Made by a program: the position numbers and the translations under genes
From: Pseudomonas saliphila
GTDB lineage: Bacteria; Pseudomonadota; Gammaproteobacteria; Pseudomonadales; Pseudomonadaceae
Reading direction: 5' to 3'
DNA: 64,000 nucleotides
Assembly (NCBI RefSeq): GCF_008638345.1
Contig: NZ_VTVA01000011.1
Span: 1 to 64,000, forward strand
The notes under the pieces: generated by a model
The model's database searches: none
What the model saw: only the letters and a program-made list of their open reading frames with translations
Told to the model about the DNA's origin: nothing
Part shown: piece by piece, positions 46,267 through 54,285 of the stretch
Layout of the letters: each line of letters begins with the position of its first letter
Position numbering within the stretch: position 1 is the first letter of the stretch

Positions 46267-48489
46267 TTAAGCGTTCTGCTCGCTGTAACCGTAATGATCG
46301 TAGTAACCACTGTATTCACCCTTCTTGGCGGCTTTCTTTACATCGACCTGGTTGAGCACTACGCCGACGATGGATGCGCCGCTCTGCAGCAATTGGCCCA
46401 CACCCTTCTGCGCCATATTAATGGAGGTGTGCTCCGACTTGATGACGTAGATAACCGAGTCCGCGTAGGTCGACATCAACACCGAATCGCTGACTGCCTG
46501 GGTTGGAGGCGAATCGATGAGGATGTGGTCGTATTGCTCCTTGGCGCGCTCGAGGAACTTGGCAAAGCGCGGCGATGCAAGCAGCTCCAACGGGTTCGGC
46601 GGTACGGCACCCGCAGTCAGCATATCCAGCTGATTATCGACAGTCTGGATGCAATCCTCGGCCTTTGCGGTACCCGAGATCAGGTTCGCCAAGCCAGGCG
46701 TGCCAACCGGGAAGTCGAAGTTTTTCGCCAGTGTTGGACGACGCAGATCGGCGTCAATCAACAACACGCGTTGCAGCTGACTCAATGCGAATGCCATATT
46801 TGCCGCCACCGAGCTCTTACCTTCGGAAGGCACAGAAGAGGTCACCACGATGACTTTCTGCGGCCGGCTCATATCGGCCAGCATCACACTGGTACGAATG
46901 GTCCGGATCGCCTCGCAGAACCGCATGTCGTCGCCTTTCTCGAACAAGTGTGCCACCTTCTTCTGCTGCTTCTTGGCAACCAGAGGCACGATACCCAGTA
47001 CTGGCAGGTTGAGGTTGTTCTCAACGTCCTCGGCACTCTTGAAGGTGTTGTTGAGGAAGTCAGCAATCAGCGCTATAGCTACCCCGGCAATGAATGACAG
47101 CACACTGGCCAGCATGATCAGCAAGCGCGTATTAGGTGCAGCAGGCGTGGCTGGTGGCAAAGCCTCATCGACAATGCGCGCATTAGTGCTGCTCAGGTCC
47201 TGTGTCGCAGTGGTTTCACGCAAGCGGTTCTGGAAGGTTTCGTACAGTTCCCGGTTACTTTCCACGTCACGCTCGAGCTCCCGAACCTTGAACTCCTTGC
47301 GGGAAATATCCTGGATCTCTTCCTTATTCTGGTCGAAGGAGGCGCGCAGTGAGCTTTCGTTCGCTACGGCGAGCTGATAGTTACGCTCGATACCTGCTAC
47401 CACCTGTTCAACCTGCGCTCGCAAGCTTGCGGTGGCCGCAGCCAGATCAGACTGGGCCGCTTGCATGGCGGGGAAGCGTTCGCCATAACGGCGGGACAAT
47501 TCCTCGACCTTTGCACGGGCGCGCGCCTGCTCGGATTTGAACTGCTGGATCAGAGGATGGCCCAATACGGCTGGCACGCTAGCCATCCGTTCCCAGCCCT
47601 GGTCTTCCATTGCCTGAACCTGGCGATACTGACTTTCCGCCTCAGCACGCTGGCTGCGGGCATCAATCATACGGTCGCCGGTCATTGCGAGATTATCTGC
47701 GCTAACGGTGCCTACGCCACCGACATCTACCAGGCCTTCTTCTTCACGAAACTGCTGAAGACGGTTTTCTGCTTCCTTAAGGGAGGTACGCAGCTCGGCA
47801 AGACGGCTATTCATCCAGGTGGTTGCCGCCATGGACATTTCCATCTGGGCCTCGAGCTGACCTTCGATGTAGCTGTTGGCCAGGGAGTTGGCTGCCTGCG
47901 CCGCAGTCAATCGATCGGCCATTTCCACGGAGATCCTGACCAACTGACTCTTGCCTTCAACATCTGCAGTGGTGCGTGTCATGAAGTCACGTGTGACGGC
48001 GTCCATGATGTCCGCTTCGGTCATCGGAGCGGCCGTTTTTGACGGATCTTCTCCAAGTACCATGCTCTTGGTGCGACGCACCATGCCCTTGACGTCGATC
48101 AACGGCTGGGGACGCTGACGCGGGTCGAATTCAGGGTGTTCGGTAAGATTAAGCTCGCGCACCACACGTTCAGCAACGCCGCGGCTGTTAATCAGACCAA
48201 GCTGAGTTTGCAGATATTCGCTTAGTTGTCCGGTGTTGTCGTAAACGCGCTGAAAATCTACCAGCTGATCGCCTTTGGATTCGATCATCATGGTGACGCT
48301 GGCCCGGTAGATGGGTGTCATCTGCATGACAGCCAGCGTAGCCAGCATGGTGACGACCAGCACGAGCGAAATAATGCTCCATTTACGGGACCATAGCGCG
48401 TGCCAGATCTTTTTCAGGTCGATATAGTCTGCGTCGTCGTCAGTCTGCATAGGCTGCCACTGGCGGTCAGGTCGTATGGAGCTGTTCAT
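46267..48489 (-). CDS. wzc: Wzc-type polysaccharide co-polymerase / tyrosine autokinase
   Basis: 740 residues. The N-terminal Wzz chain-length domain (membrane segment at about 35-55, then a long periplasmic coiled-coil region with RFPAMQAAQSDLAAATASL) is followed by a second membrane segment near 455-475. The cytoplasmic BY-kinase has Walker A VPSEGKSSVAANMAF near residue 558, Walker A' LLIDADLRRPT, and Walker B ILIDSPP. The tail GEYSGYYDHYGY is the tyrosine cluster that is autophosphorylated. It controls chain length and export with the Wza-like protein encoded 2 nt upstream. No cognate Wzb phosphatase gene is seen in this window. Confidence 0.95.
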   Translation of the reverse strand: MNSSIRPDRQWQPMQTDDDADYIDLKKIWHALWSRKWSIISLVLVVTMLATLAVMQMTPIYRASVTMMIESKGDQLVDFQRVYDNTGQLSEYLQTQLGLINSRGVAERVVRELNLTEHPEFDPRQRPQPLIDVKGMVRRTKSMVLGEDPSKTAAPMTEADIMDAVTRDFMTRTTADVEGKSQLVRISVEMADRLTAAQAANSLANSYIEGQLEAQMEMSMAATTWMNSRLAELRTSLKEAENRLQQFREEEGLVDVGGVGTVSADNLAMTGDRMIDARSQRAEAESQYRQVQAMEDQGWERMASVPAVLGHPLIQQFKSEQARARAKVEELSRRYGERFPAMQAAQSDLAAATASLRAQVEQVVAGIERNYQLAVANESSLRASFDQNKEEIQDISRKEFKVRELERDVESNRELYETFQNRLRETTATQDLSSTNARIVDEALPPATPAAPNTRLLIMLASVLSFIAGVAIALIADFLNNTFKSAEDVENNLNLPVLGIVPLVAKKQQKKVAHLFEKGDDMRFCEAIRTIRTSVMLADMSRPQKVIVVTSSVPSEGKSSVAANMAFALSQLQRVLLIDADLRRPTLAKNFDFPVGTPGLANLISGTAKAEDCIQTVDNQLDMLTAGAVPPNPLELLASPRFAKFLERAKEQYDHILIDSPPTQAVSDSVLMSTYADSVIYVIKSEHTSINMAQKGVGQLLQSGASIVGVVLNQVDVKKAAKKGEYSGYYDHYGYSEQNA

Positions 48490-48491
48490 GC

Positions 48492-49028
48492 TCAGAAGAA
48501 TCCTTGGTCAATAGTAATGGTGTCACCTGGCTGAACGATAGTGCCCAGTGACGCCCGCTCTGCGGCACGATTTTCATCAGATCCGCGAACGATGGTTATG
48601 CGGCGCGTCGAGGCGCGCTCGGTAAGCCCGCCCGCGAGCGCGATGGCGCGGTCAAGCGTCAGGCCCGGCTGGTAGGGATATCCACCAGGCTGTTTGACCT
48701 CACCGCTGATATAAAATTCGCGATAATTGATTACGCTTACTGACACCCGTGGGTCGACCAGGTAACCGTCTTTCAGAGCCTCGGTGATCAGTTGCTCGAT
48801 TTCTCGTGGGGTCTTGCCCTTCGCTTCAACCGCGCCGAGGAAGGGATAAGAGAAGGTCCCTGCATCGTTCAGCCGGATTTCTGCAAAGGTGAGATCAGGC
48901 TCGCCAAAGACGCTGATGCGCAACACGTCTCCGGAGCTGAGGCGATATTGTGTATTTGCTGTAGCCTGAAAACTCAGGCCGAGCATTAATAGGATTGTTG
49001 CTGTTCTAAGAATATGTTGGATAGACAT
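48492..49028 (-). CDS. Short Wza-like polysaccharide export protein (Poly_export + SLBB)
   Basis: 178 residues from the ATG at 49028 (GGAGAG upstream). Signal peptide ending TANT or ATA|N, then a Poly_export domain (YRLSSGDVLRISVFGEPDLT, FSYPFLGAVEAKGKTPREIE) and one SLBB domain (FYISGEVKQPGGYPYQPGLTL broken at the turn; AIALAGGLTERAS). It is far shorter than E. coli Wza (about 380 residues), has no lipobox, and lacks the C-terminal amphipathic helix that forms the outer-membrane pore. It therefore may need another protein for the outer-membrane channel; the neighbouring BBP2-type barrel is a candidate. Confidence 0.88.
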   Translation of the reverse strand: MSIQHILRTATILLMLGLSFQATANTQYRLSSGDVLRISVFGEPDLTFAEIRLNDAGTFSYPFLGAVEAKGKTPREIEQLITEALKDGYLVDPRVSVSVINYREFYISGEVKQPGGYPYQPGLTLDRAIALAGGLTERASTRRITIVRGSDENRAAERASLGTIVQPGDTITIDQGFF

Positions 49029-49166
49029 GTTTGCTCTCTCCATCTAGCTGTTTTTCAGCGCTGTGGGGGATGTCATCCCCATAGCCTGGCCTGAATCCGT
49101 TTACGGATTCAGGCGTTGCGGCAGGTGTTAATGTTATCGAAGCAGCGCTCAGCCGGACGCTGAGCG

Positions 49167-50363
49167 TCAAAGGCTCATGTTAAGGCTAACTAGATAGACA
49201 TTGCGTTCGTAGCTATTGAAGTAACGTGACGAGTCATTTTCCGACCGACGGTACCCGACGGTGATGTCAGCCCAGCGATCAAATGCATAGTTGACCCCAA
49301 CACTGTAGGCAGTCCGTTCGTCGTCACGGTCACTGGCCTTGTATTCCCGATCGGAGAACTGATACTCGAGCTCAGTACTGATACGCGGCGTCCAGCCATG
49401 TGTCCAGCTGAGCGCCGTGGTGACATCTTCGACGGTTGAGGCATCATCTTCACCCTCGTCGAAGGCGCGGCGGGCATTGACCTCGAACGTTGAATAGGTG
49501 CGTGGGGACCAGGCGACACCCACTTCCCACATGGGGCTGGTGAAATCGTCGCGCGCGTCACTGTCGAACTTCTTGCGTTCAGCACCAACGCGGACTGTAC
49601 CAGTGGTTTTCGCTGTAGCATCCCAAGTGGCGCCCACCAGGCCTGCCGTGTTGGTTCCGTCGCGGCTGAAGCGGTCGTCAACGTAATCGTGTTGAGTGTG
49701 GCGGACCTCAACGATTGAGCGCGTGCGGCCACCGATACGGTGGAACCAGGTGCTGCTGACGCCGAGGCTGTCGCGTTCCTGATCTTCGTTGATATTGCCG
49801 CTGTTGTGGTACCGGCGCTGCTCGTAGTTGGTGGCGAAGTCGAGCTGGTTGGAGGCGCTAACGGCACCAAAGGTATAACCCAGACCGGCTATTGTACGAC
49901 TGTATTTGTCGTTGTAAAAGTCACGTCCGGACAAGTCGCCAGCTAGCTCGTCGGTGCGGCTTTTGGTGTCATCGTTGATGGTGTCTTCAATGCGGTGATA
50001 GCCGATATTGCCGCGCACTCGGTGGCGAGAGGTCAGTGCCAGGGCGCTCTTGAGTGTGAGGTGATGGTCTGTATTGGAAGCGTCGCTGTCATCGTGATAG
50101 ATGTCACTATTGAAGGAGTACTTCAACTCGTGCTGGCTGTTGCGATTTTCCGCGCTCAGAGCAAAGGTCGGCTCAATGCCCGTAACCCATGAATCTTCTG
50201 CGTCGTCACGCACGCCGCGATAGTTGTCATCGTAGGCTTCGGAAACGAGCAAGGTTGGCGTGAACTGAAAGCCGCGGACATCAATGCTCATTGGCTCGAT
50301 TGCCCAACTATAGGCAGATACGGAGGTCGCGAGCGAAGCGGTCAGAAATTTGGAGAGCCTCAT
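49167..50363 (-). CDS. Outer-membrane beta-barrel of the EPS locus (BBP2-type)
   Basis: 398 residues with signal peptide (SAYSWA|IEP). The rest is made of alternating strand-like segments with acidic turns: FTPTLLVSEAYDDNYRG, GIEPTFALSAENRN, HRVRGNIGYHRIED, ELEYQFSDREY, YAFDRWADITVGYRRSE. It ends VSLNMSL. This matches the putative beta-barrel porin 2 (PF10082) type commonly found in Wzx/Wzy exopolysaccharide loci. It could supply, or help form, the outer-membrane exit for the polymer, since the Wza-like protein next to it lacks a pore helix. AAGGAAG precedes the ATG. Confidence 0.8.
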   Translation of the reverse strand: MRLSKFLTASLATSVSAYSWAIEPMSIDVRGFQFTPTLLVSEAYDDNYRGVRDDAEDSWVTGIEPTFALSAENRNSQHELKYSFNSDIYHDDSDASNTDHHLTLKSALALTSRHRVRGNIGYHRIEDTINDDTKSRTDELAGDLSGRDFYNDKYSRTIAGLGYTFGAVSASNQLDFATNYEQRRYHNSGNINEDQERDSLGVSSTWFHRIGGRTRSIVEVRHTQHDYVDDRFSRDGTNTAGLVGATWDATAKTTGTVRVGAERKKFDSDARDDFTSPMWEVGVAWSPRTYSTFEVNARRAFDEGEDDASTVEDVTTALSWTHGWTPRISTELEYQFSDREYKASDRDDERTAYSVGVNYAFDRWADITVGYRRSENDSSRYFNSYERNVYLVSLNMSL

Positions 50364-50418
50364 AAAGCAGTCTTCCTTCTCGGAAATGAAAGATTGTTGT
50401 TCTCTTGAACGGTAGTGA

Positions 50419-50892
50419 TCAGCTGGAACTAGCGGTGGTTCCGCCGCCGGTTCCGCCCCCTGAGCCGCCTCGTGGGACGTTCAGGGAGGATGGCGCCAGG
50501 ATCTTCGAGGGTGCCGCGCCAGCAGCGGCGGGCAGTCTGTCAGTCACTGCGCTGACAATTTCCTCGGCTTGATCAGGTGCTGCTGCTACCGCCGCTTCCA
50601 CAATCTCTGCAATCTGATCGGGCGCTGCATCGATAGCGGCCAAAGCGATATCGCTGGCCAGCTCGGGAAAAGCTTGAACGGCCCGCGTGACGATGTCGAC
50701 GACTTCATCGTTACATTCCGTGATGCGCTGCTGAACCGCGACAGTTACCGCCTGCCGTTTATTAGCAGTGTTGTTGAACTGGTGCTCTGCAGAACTCGCA
50801 CAAACGTCCGCCGCCAGGGCTGGCAGGCTGGTAAAGCCTAGGCCCGACATAGCGAGCGCCGTAAGTGGCACAAGCAAAGTTTTCCTCATCAT
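50419..50892 (-). CDS. Secreted Ala-rich helical protein with Gly/Ser tail, first gene of the EPS train
   Basis: 157 residues from the ATG at 50892, with AAGGAG seven bases upstream; the in-frame TTG at 50895 and the ATG at 50889 are less suitable. Signal peptide ending ALA|ADV. Two cysteines (DVCASS, ITECND) could form a disulfide. The middle contains helical repeats of about 14 residues: AIDAAPDQIAEIVEAAV followed by AAAPDQAEEIVSAV. The tail is low-complexity (GGSGGGTGGGTTASSS). I do not recognise a characterised family. It lies 55 nt before the BBP2 barrel and is the first gene after the ops-like leader, so it is probably an envelope accessory factor for export. Confidence 0.7.
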   Translation of the reverse strand: MMRKTLLVPLTALAMSGLGFTSLPALAADVCASSAEHQFNNTANKRQAVTVAVQQRITECNDEVVDIVTRAVQAFPELASDIALAAIDAAPDQIAEIVEAAVAAAPDQAEEIVSAVTDRLPAAAGAAPSKILAPSSLNVPRGGSGGGTGGGTTASSS

Positions 50893-51038
50893 CAACTATC
50901 TCCTTGGTAGATATAGACTACCCATGCTGACGCCGTAGCGTTGTTGACTCAGTCACAGATGCAGGAAAGTGCGCAGTGCGCCTCACCCGCTCTCAGTTTC
51001 AGGTCATGCCTTGTTTCAGTGCGTTCACCTAACCAACA

Positions 51039-51068
51039 GGCACGCTACCGCCCAAAGGTAACACCTTT
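51039..51068 (-). promoter_or_regulatory. ops/JUMPstart-like element in the leader of the polysaccharide operon
   Basis: On the minus strand the leader reads AAAGGT-gtt-ACCTTT (6-bp hairpin, 51068-51054) followed immediately by GGGCGGTAGCGTGCC (51053-51039). The second part contains the enterobacterial ops core GGCGGTAGCGTGC, the site at which RfaH is loaded onto paused RNA polymerase. The element lies 146 nt before the first gene of the train, the expected place for an ops in a long untranslated leader. This supports RfaH-type antitermination of the ~19-kb operon. Confidence 0.8.
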
Positions 51069-51138
51069 GTTTTCAGCGGGTTGATCAGCCGATAGGTCGC
51101 AATTTGTACGCCCTCCGGTTTCCCTGTTATCGCTCAAT

Positions 51139-51465
51139 TCAAAACGCTGCAAAATGTGCACCCGCCCTGTTAATCATGCTCGTCAAAGATTTCTGGCCGC
51201 AGCCACTGACAACGCGCGAAATATCGCGGGTCGCAGGAAGGGCAGCCCAGTTGTCCTGAGTTTTTATTATTGCGAAGAGGTTACCGGGAAACATAGGCTG
51301 CTCCTGCCGCTTCACCTTGCCGGCGGGAAGCTTTTCTACCCGACTGCTCGGGTTGAAGCGCTCGAGGCCTTGATGCGCGAGGTGCTCGCCCGTACGATCT
51401 TGCTGTCGGGTTCTGCACTGTATGGGAGACCAGGCGACTTCCGGCATTTCCCTATGGTTGTTCAT
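51139..51465 (-). pseudogene. RfaH/NusG-like fragment: NGN domain without KOW
   Basis: 108 residues from the ATG at 51463-51465, with a good AGGAGG (51470-51475) four bases upstream. It resembles the N-terminal domain of RfaH: W-x-x-IQCRTRQQDRTGEHLAHQG (matching WYxxxCKxRQ-type starts), then VEKLPAGKVKRQEQPMFPGNLF (RfaH: EPLFPNYLF), DNW, and ATRDISRVVSGCG (RfaH: ATRGVSHFVRFG). The reading frame then runs into an unrelated tail and stops where the linker and C-terminal KOW domain should be. I found no KOW remnant in the following 250 nt. Either a degenerate rfaH paralogue or a stand-alone NGN protein; it lies directly upstream of the ops element. Confidence 0.65.
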
Positions 51466-51479
51466 AAGCCCTCCTAGCC

Positions 51480-52105
51480 TTGAGGCACATACCGCGGAAC
51501 ATGTTTGCTGCCATTAAATCCGTTGAGGCATCAAATCGCTATCAGCGGATTCGATCGCTCCGAAAGACTAGACAGAGCTTTGATCGAAGAGTTCCAAAAG
51601 TTTTATCCAGCGAAGCATGCTTTTCGATGGCTGGCATTCTGGCAAATTGGTCCCAACTGTCAGGCGAGGTCCGGTGAGTATTCATGGACGACTTAGGTGA
51701 GGAAAAACCTGGTTTGAAAAGCTGTTGCGAATCAGTGGGATGGGGTTCGAAGCCGCGCAGTGCGGGGGTTGGCGCCACGTTTCTGTCGCCTGGAGTCAAG
51801 TGGGTTTGAGCATCCTCAGCGCTGCCGAACACAGCGCAACGCTTAGCGCGCCTTGACAGACAATCGCTTTCCGTTCATTGCCAATCAGGCCCGTCCACGC
51901 GCCGTCTATTCCTGAGGGTGCAGCGAACGCCACTTTTGCCGAGCTCGGTTACCGAGCGGGGCGTTCCATCGCTCGCTCACCAAGGCATAATGATGGCATC
52001 TCGGGGTTGGGTGCGCGGCTCTTCAGGCGAGGCCTCCTTGCTTGAACGCCTTTACCTGATCGGTTTCTATTCCTATGGTGAGTATCAGACAGCTCGGGAG
52101 TGCCC
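51480..52105. other. Non-coding or unrecognised region between the RfaH-like fragment and fdhD
   Basis: 626 nt with several short open frames on both strands, none matching a family I recognise and none with a convincing ribosome site. Lower coding quality than the surroundings suggests decayed sequence at the border of the polysaccharide locus. It must carry the fdhD promoter. Confidence 0.35.
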
Positions 52106-52939
52106 ATGTCAGAGAAATTGAGCGAACAAGATGAGCAACCCTCTGCGCCGGCTTGCACCCTTGACTATATGGAGCTGGGCGTGGAGCTCGGCGAGCCAGT
52201 TCGGACGAGCCAAACCTTGCCTGAAGAGGTCGCTCTCGCGGTGAGTTACAACGGCATAAGCCAGGCGGTGATGATGGTCACGCCTGATGCGCTTGAAGAC
52301 TTCGTGATTGGATTCAGCCTGACCAGTGCCATGGTGGTCTCACTTGGGGATATCTATGACATCAGGCTGAGCGGTGAGGGCGAAGAGCGACGAGCGGACC
52401 TGGAAGTGAGTAGCCGTGCGTTCTGGGCCATCAAGCAGCAGCGTCGTCATCTGGCGGGTAACAGCGGTTGTGGGTTATGTGGTGTAGAGGCCCTGGACCA
52501 GGCGCTGCCGAAACTGACCCCGCTCGAACGGGGCGCGCTGCCTGATTCTGCTCTATTAGAAAATATGCGTGATCGCATCGCCGATGCGCAAATACTTGCA
52601 CGCCAGAGTGGTGCACTGCATGCCGCGGTATTCGTCGACCGAGCGACTGGTGACATCCTGTTATGTCGCGAAGACATCGGCAGACATAACGCCCTCGATA
52701 AACTCATAGGGGCTATCTATCGAAGCTCGCTGAGTCCGAGTGCTGGTTTCGCGGTAGTGACCAGCCGCTGCAGTCTCGAACTCATACACAAAGCCGTGCG
52801 TGGACGAATCTCCACCCTGGTGTGTCTGTCCGCGCCCACCGCCTTGAGCGTACAGTGGGCACGGGCGCACGGGCTGAACCTGATTCACATTCCACATCGC
52901 AGCAGGCCACGGGTGTATAGCCCCGCGCCTTCGAGTTAG
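52106..52939 (+). CDS. fdhD: Formate dehydrogenase accessory sulfurtransferase FdhD
   Basis: Delivers sulfur to the molybdenum cofactor of formate dehydrogenase. 277 residues from the ATG at 52106, with CGGGAG upstream (an in-frame GTG at 52100 is an alternative). The sulfur-transfer loop has GCGLCG (CxxC, both Cys present). Other FdhD segments are EDFVIGF, GALHAAVF, LLCREDIGRHNALDKLIG and TSRCSLELIHKA. It lies beside the arsenic island, with Moco synthesis genes on the island's other side. Confidence 0.93.
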   Translation: MSEKLSEQDEQPSAPACTLDYMELGVELGEPVRTSQTLPEEVALAVSYNGISQAVMMVTPDALEDFVIGFSLTSAMVVSLGDIYDIRLSGEGEERRADLEVSSRAFWAIKQQRRHLAGNSGCGLCGVEALDQALPKLTPLERGALPDSALLENMRDRIADAQILARQSGALHAAVFVDRATGDILLCREDIGRHNALDKLIGAIYRSSLSPSAGFAVVTSRCSLELIHKAVRGRISTLVCLSAPTALSVQWARAHGLNLIHIPHRSRPRVYSPAPSS

Positions 52940-53012
52940 ATTCATTGCTGCGTTGCTGCAGATGCAAGAGCCCGTGTGCAAAGACTTCCCGATGGTGCTT
53001 TGTTTGTTTGGC

Positions 53013-53249
53013 TCACTGAGCCTTGAGCAGCGCCTCCACTTCGCCAGGCGTAAGTACCTTGCCTACCGATACGACCTTGTCGTCGATCGCCAGGGCAGGG
53101 GTAGACATCACGCCGTGGGCGGCGATATCGACCACATCGGTTACTTTGATGATCTCTGCGTCAATGCCCAGATTGCGTGATGCCTGCTGAGCGTTCTCAG
53201 TGAGCGCGACGCATTTCTTGCAGCCGGACCCGAGTATTTTGATGATCAT
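53013..53249 (-). CDS. Small thioredoxin-like (redox-active disulfide) protein
   Basis: 78 residues, thioredoxin_3 type: MIIKILGSGCKKC (CxxC at 10-13), then a conserved cis-Pro in MSTPALAIDD. It is the third gene of the acr3-permease-thioredoxin unit, 21 nt after the permease. This small protein is the standard partner of ArsP/DUF318 permeases and probably handles thiol or arsenic redox steps. Confidence 0.85.
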   Translation of the reverse strand: MIIKILGSGCKKCVALTENAQQASRNLGIDAEIIKVTDVVDIAAHGVMSTPALAIDDKVVSVGKVLTPGEVEALLKAQ

Positions 53250-53270
53250 GGATAGTGCTCCTTGAATGGA

Positions 53271-54275
53271 TCAGAGAAACAGATAGCTGAAGGTGTTGAA
53301 CAGATAACCAATCAACATGATGCCGATCACCACAATGCTGAAAAACATTACCAGCAGGGGCGTCTTGACGACTTTTTTGAGCATGATCAGTGCGGGCAGC
53401 GACAGTGCGGTCACCGCCATCATGAATGCGAGCACGGTGCCGAGGCCGACTCCCTTGGCCACCAGCGCCTCCGCAATCGGTAAGGTCCCGAATATGTCGG
53501 CATACATCGGCACGCCGACCAAGGCGGCCAAGGGCACCGACCACCAGTTGTCCTGACCTATCGCGGCAGAGATCAGATCTTGTGGAATCCAATTGTGAAT
53601 TGCCGCGCCAATACCTACGCCGATCAGGATATACAGCCAGACTTTCTGGATGACATCGGCGACCTGCTCTCGCGCATAGCTTAGGCGGTCGCCAAGCGTC
53701 AGTTGTTCCAGCGGAAGATCCAGCGCCTTGTGCTGGGTAACGAACGCTTCGACGTATTGTTCCATCCGTGCCTTGCCTATCAGCGAGCCGCCGACGACGG
53801 CCAGGACGATACCGACCACCACGTAGGCCAGCGCGATAGACCAGTTGAAGATGCTGGCAAGCAGGATCATGGATGCCAGATCGACCAGCGGCGATGAGAT
53901 CAGGAAAGAAAAGGTGACTGCCAGTGGGAGTCCCGAGCTGGTGAAGCCGATGAATAAAGGGATCGATGAGCAGGAGCAAAACGGTGTGACCGTACCGAGC
54001 AATGCGCCGGTCAGGTTTGCCCTGAAGCCGCGCATACCGCCGAGAATTTGCCGGGTGCGCTCAGGAGGAAAGTAGCTCTGCACCCAGGAAATCGCGAAAA
54101 TGAGCACCGACAGCAAAATGAAAATCTTGATCACATCGTAGATAAAGAAGTGCAGGCTCCCGCCCAGACGGCTGGACATGTCCAGGCCGAACACGTCTTC
54201 GACCAGCCGTTGCACCAGATAGACGAGCCAGTCCATGCGCAACAGCTGGTCATTCAGCCACTGGAAAACAGCCAT
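53271..54275 (-). CDS. ArsP/YraQ-family (DUF318) permease
   Basis: 334 residues with about eight to ten membrane helices. The family signature TPFCSCSSIPLFIGFTSSG is present, followed by FSFLISSPLVDLASM; a second repeat is PMYADIFGTLPIAEAL. ArsP members export trivalent organoarsenicals. The gene is 10 nt after acr3 and precedes the thioredoxin-like gene, which fits an arsenic-resistance role. DUF318 also covers other permeases, so ArsP function is inferred from context. Confidence 0.8.
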   Translation of the reverse strand: MAVFQWLNDQLLRMDWLVYLVQRLVEDVFGLDMSSRLGGSLHFFIYDVIKIFILLSVLIFAISWVQSYFPPERTRQILGGMRGFRANLTGALLGTVTPFCSCSSIPLFIGFTSSGLPLAVTFSFLISSPLVDLASMILLASIFNWSIALAYVVVGIVLAVVGGSLIGKARMEQYVEAFVTQHKALDLPLEQLTLGDRLSYAREQVADVIQKVWLYILIGVGIGAAIHNWIPQDLISAAIGQDNWWSVPLAALVGVPMYADIFGTLPIAEALVAKGVGLGTVLAFMMAVTALSLPALIMLKKVVKTPLLVMFFSIVVIGIMLIGYLFNTFSYLFL

Positions 54276-54285
54276 TGTCGTTCCT

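Noticed and set aside
50586-50604. A second ops-like string (GCGGCGGTAGCAGC on the minus strand)
   Set aside because: It lies within the coding region of the secreted Ala-rich protein, encodes Ala-rich codons, lacks the GTGC end of ops and has no hairpin; chance similarity.
50896-51038. KOW domain of RfaH in the leader after the NGN fragment
   Set aside because: No frame in this stretch encodes a KOW-like sequence; the domain is missing, not shifted.
51154-51477. 107-residue plus-strand open frame
   Set aside because: It is antisense to the RfaH-like fragment, whose family similarity and ribosome site make the minus strand the real one.
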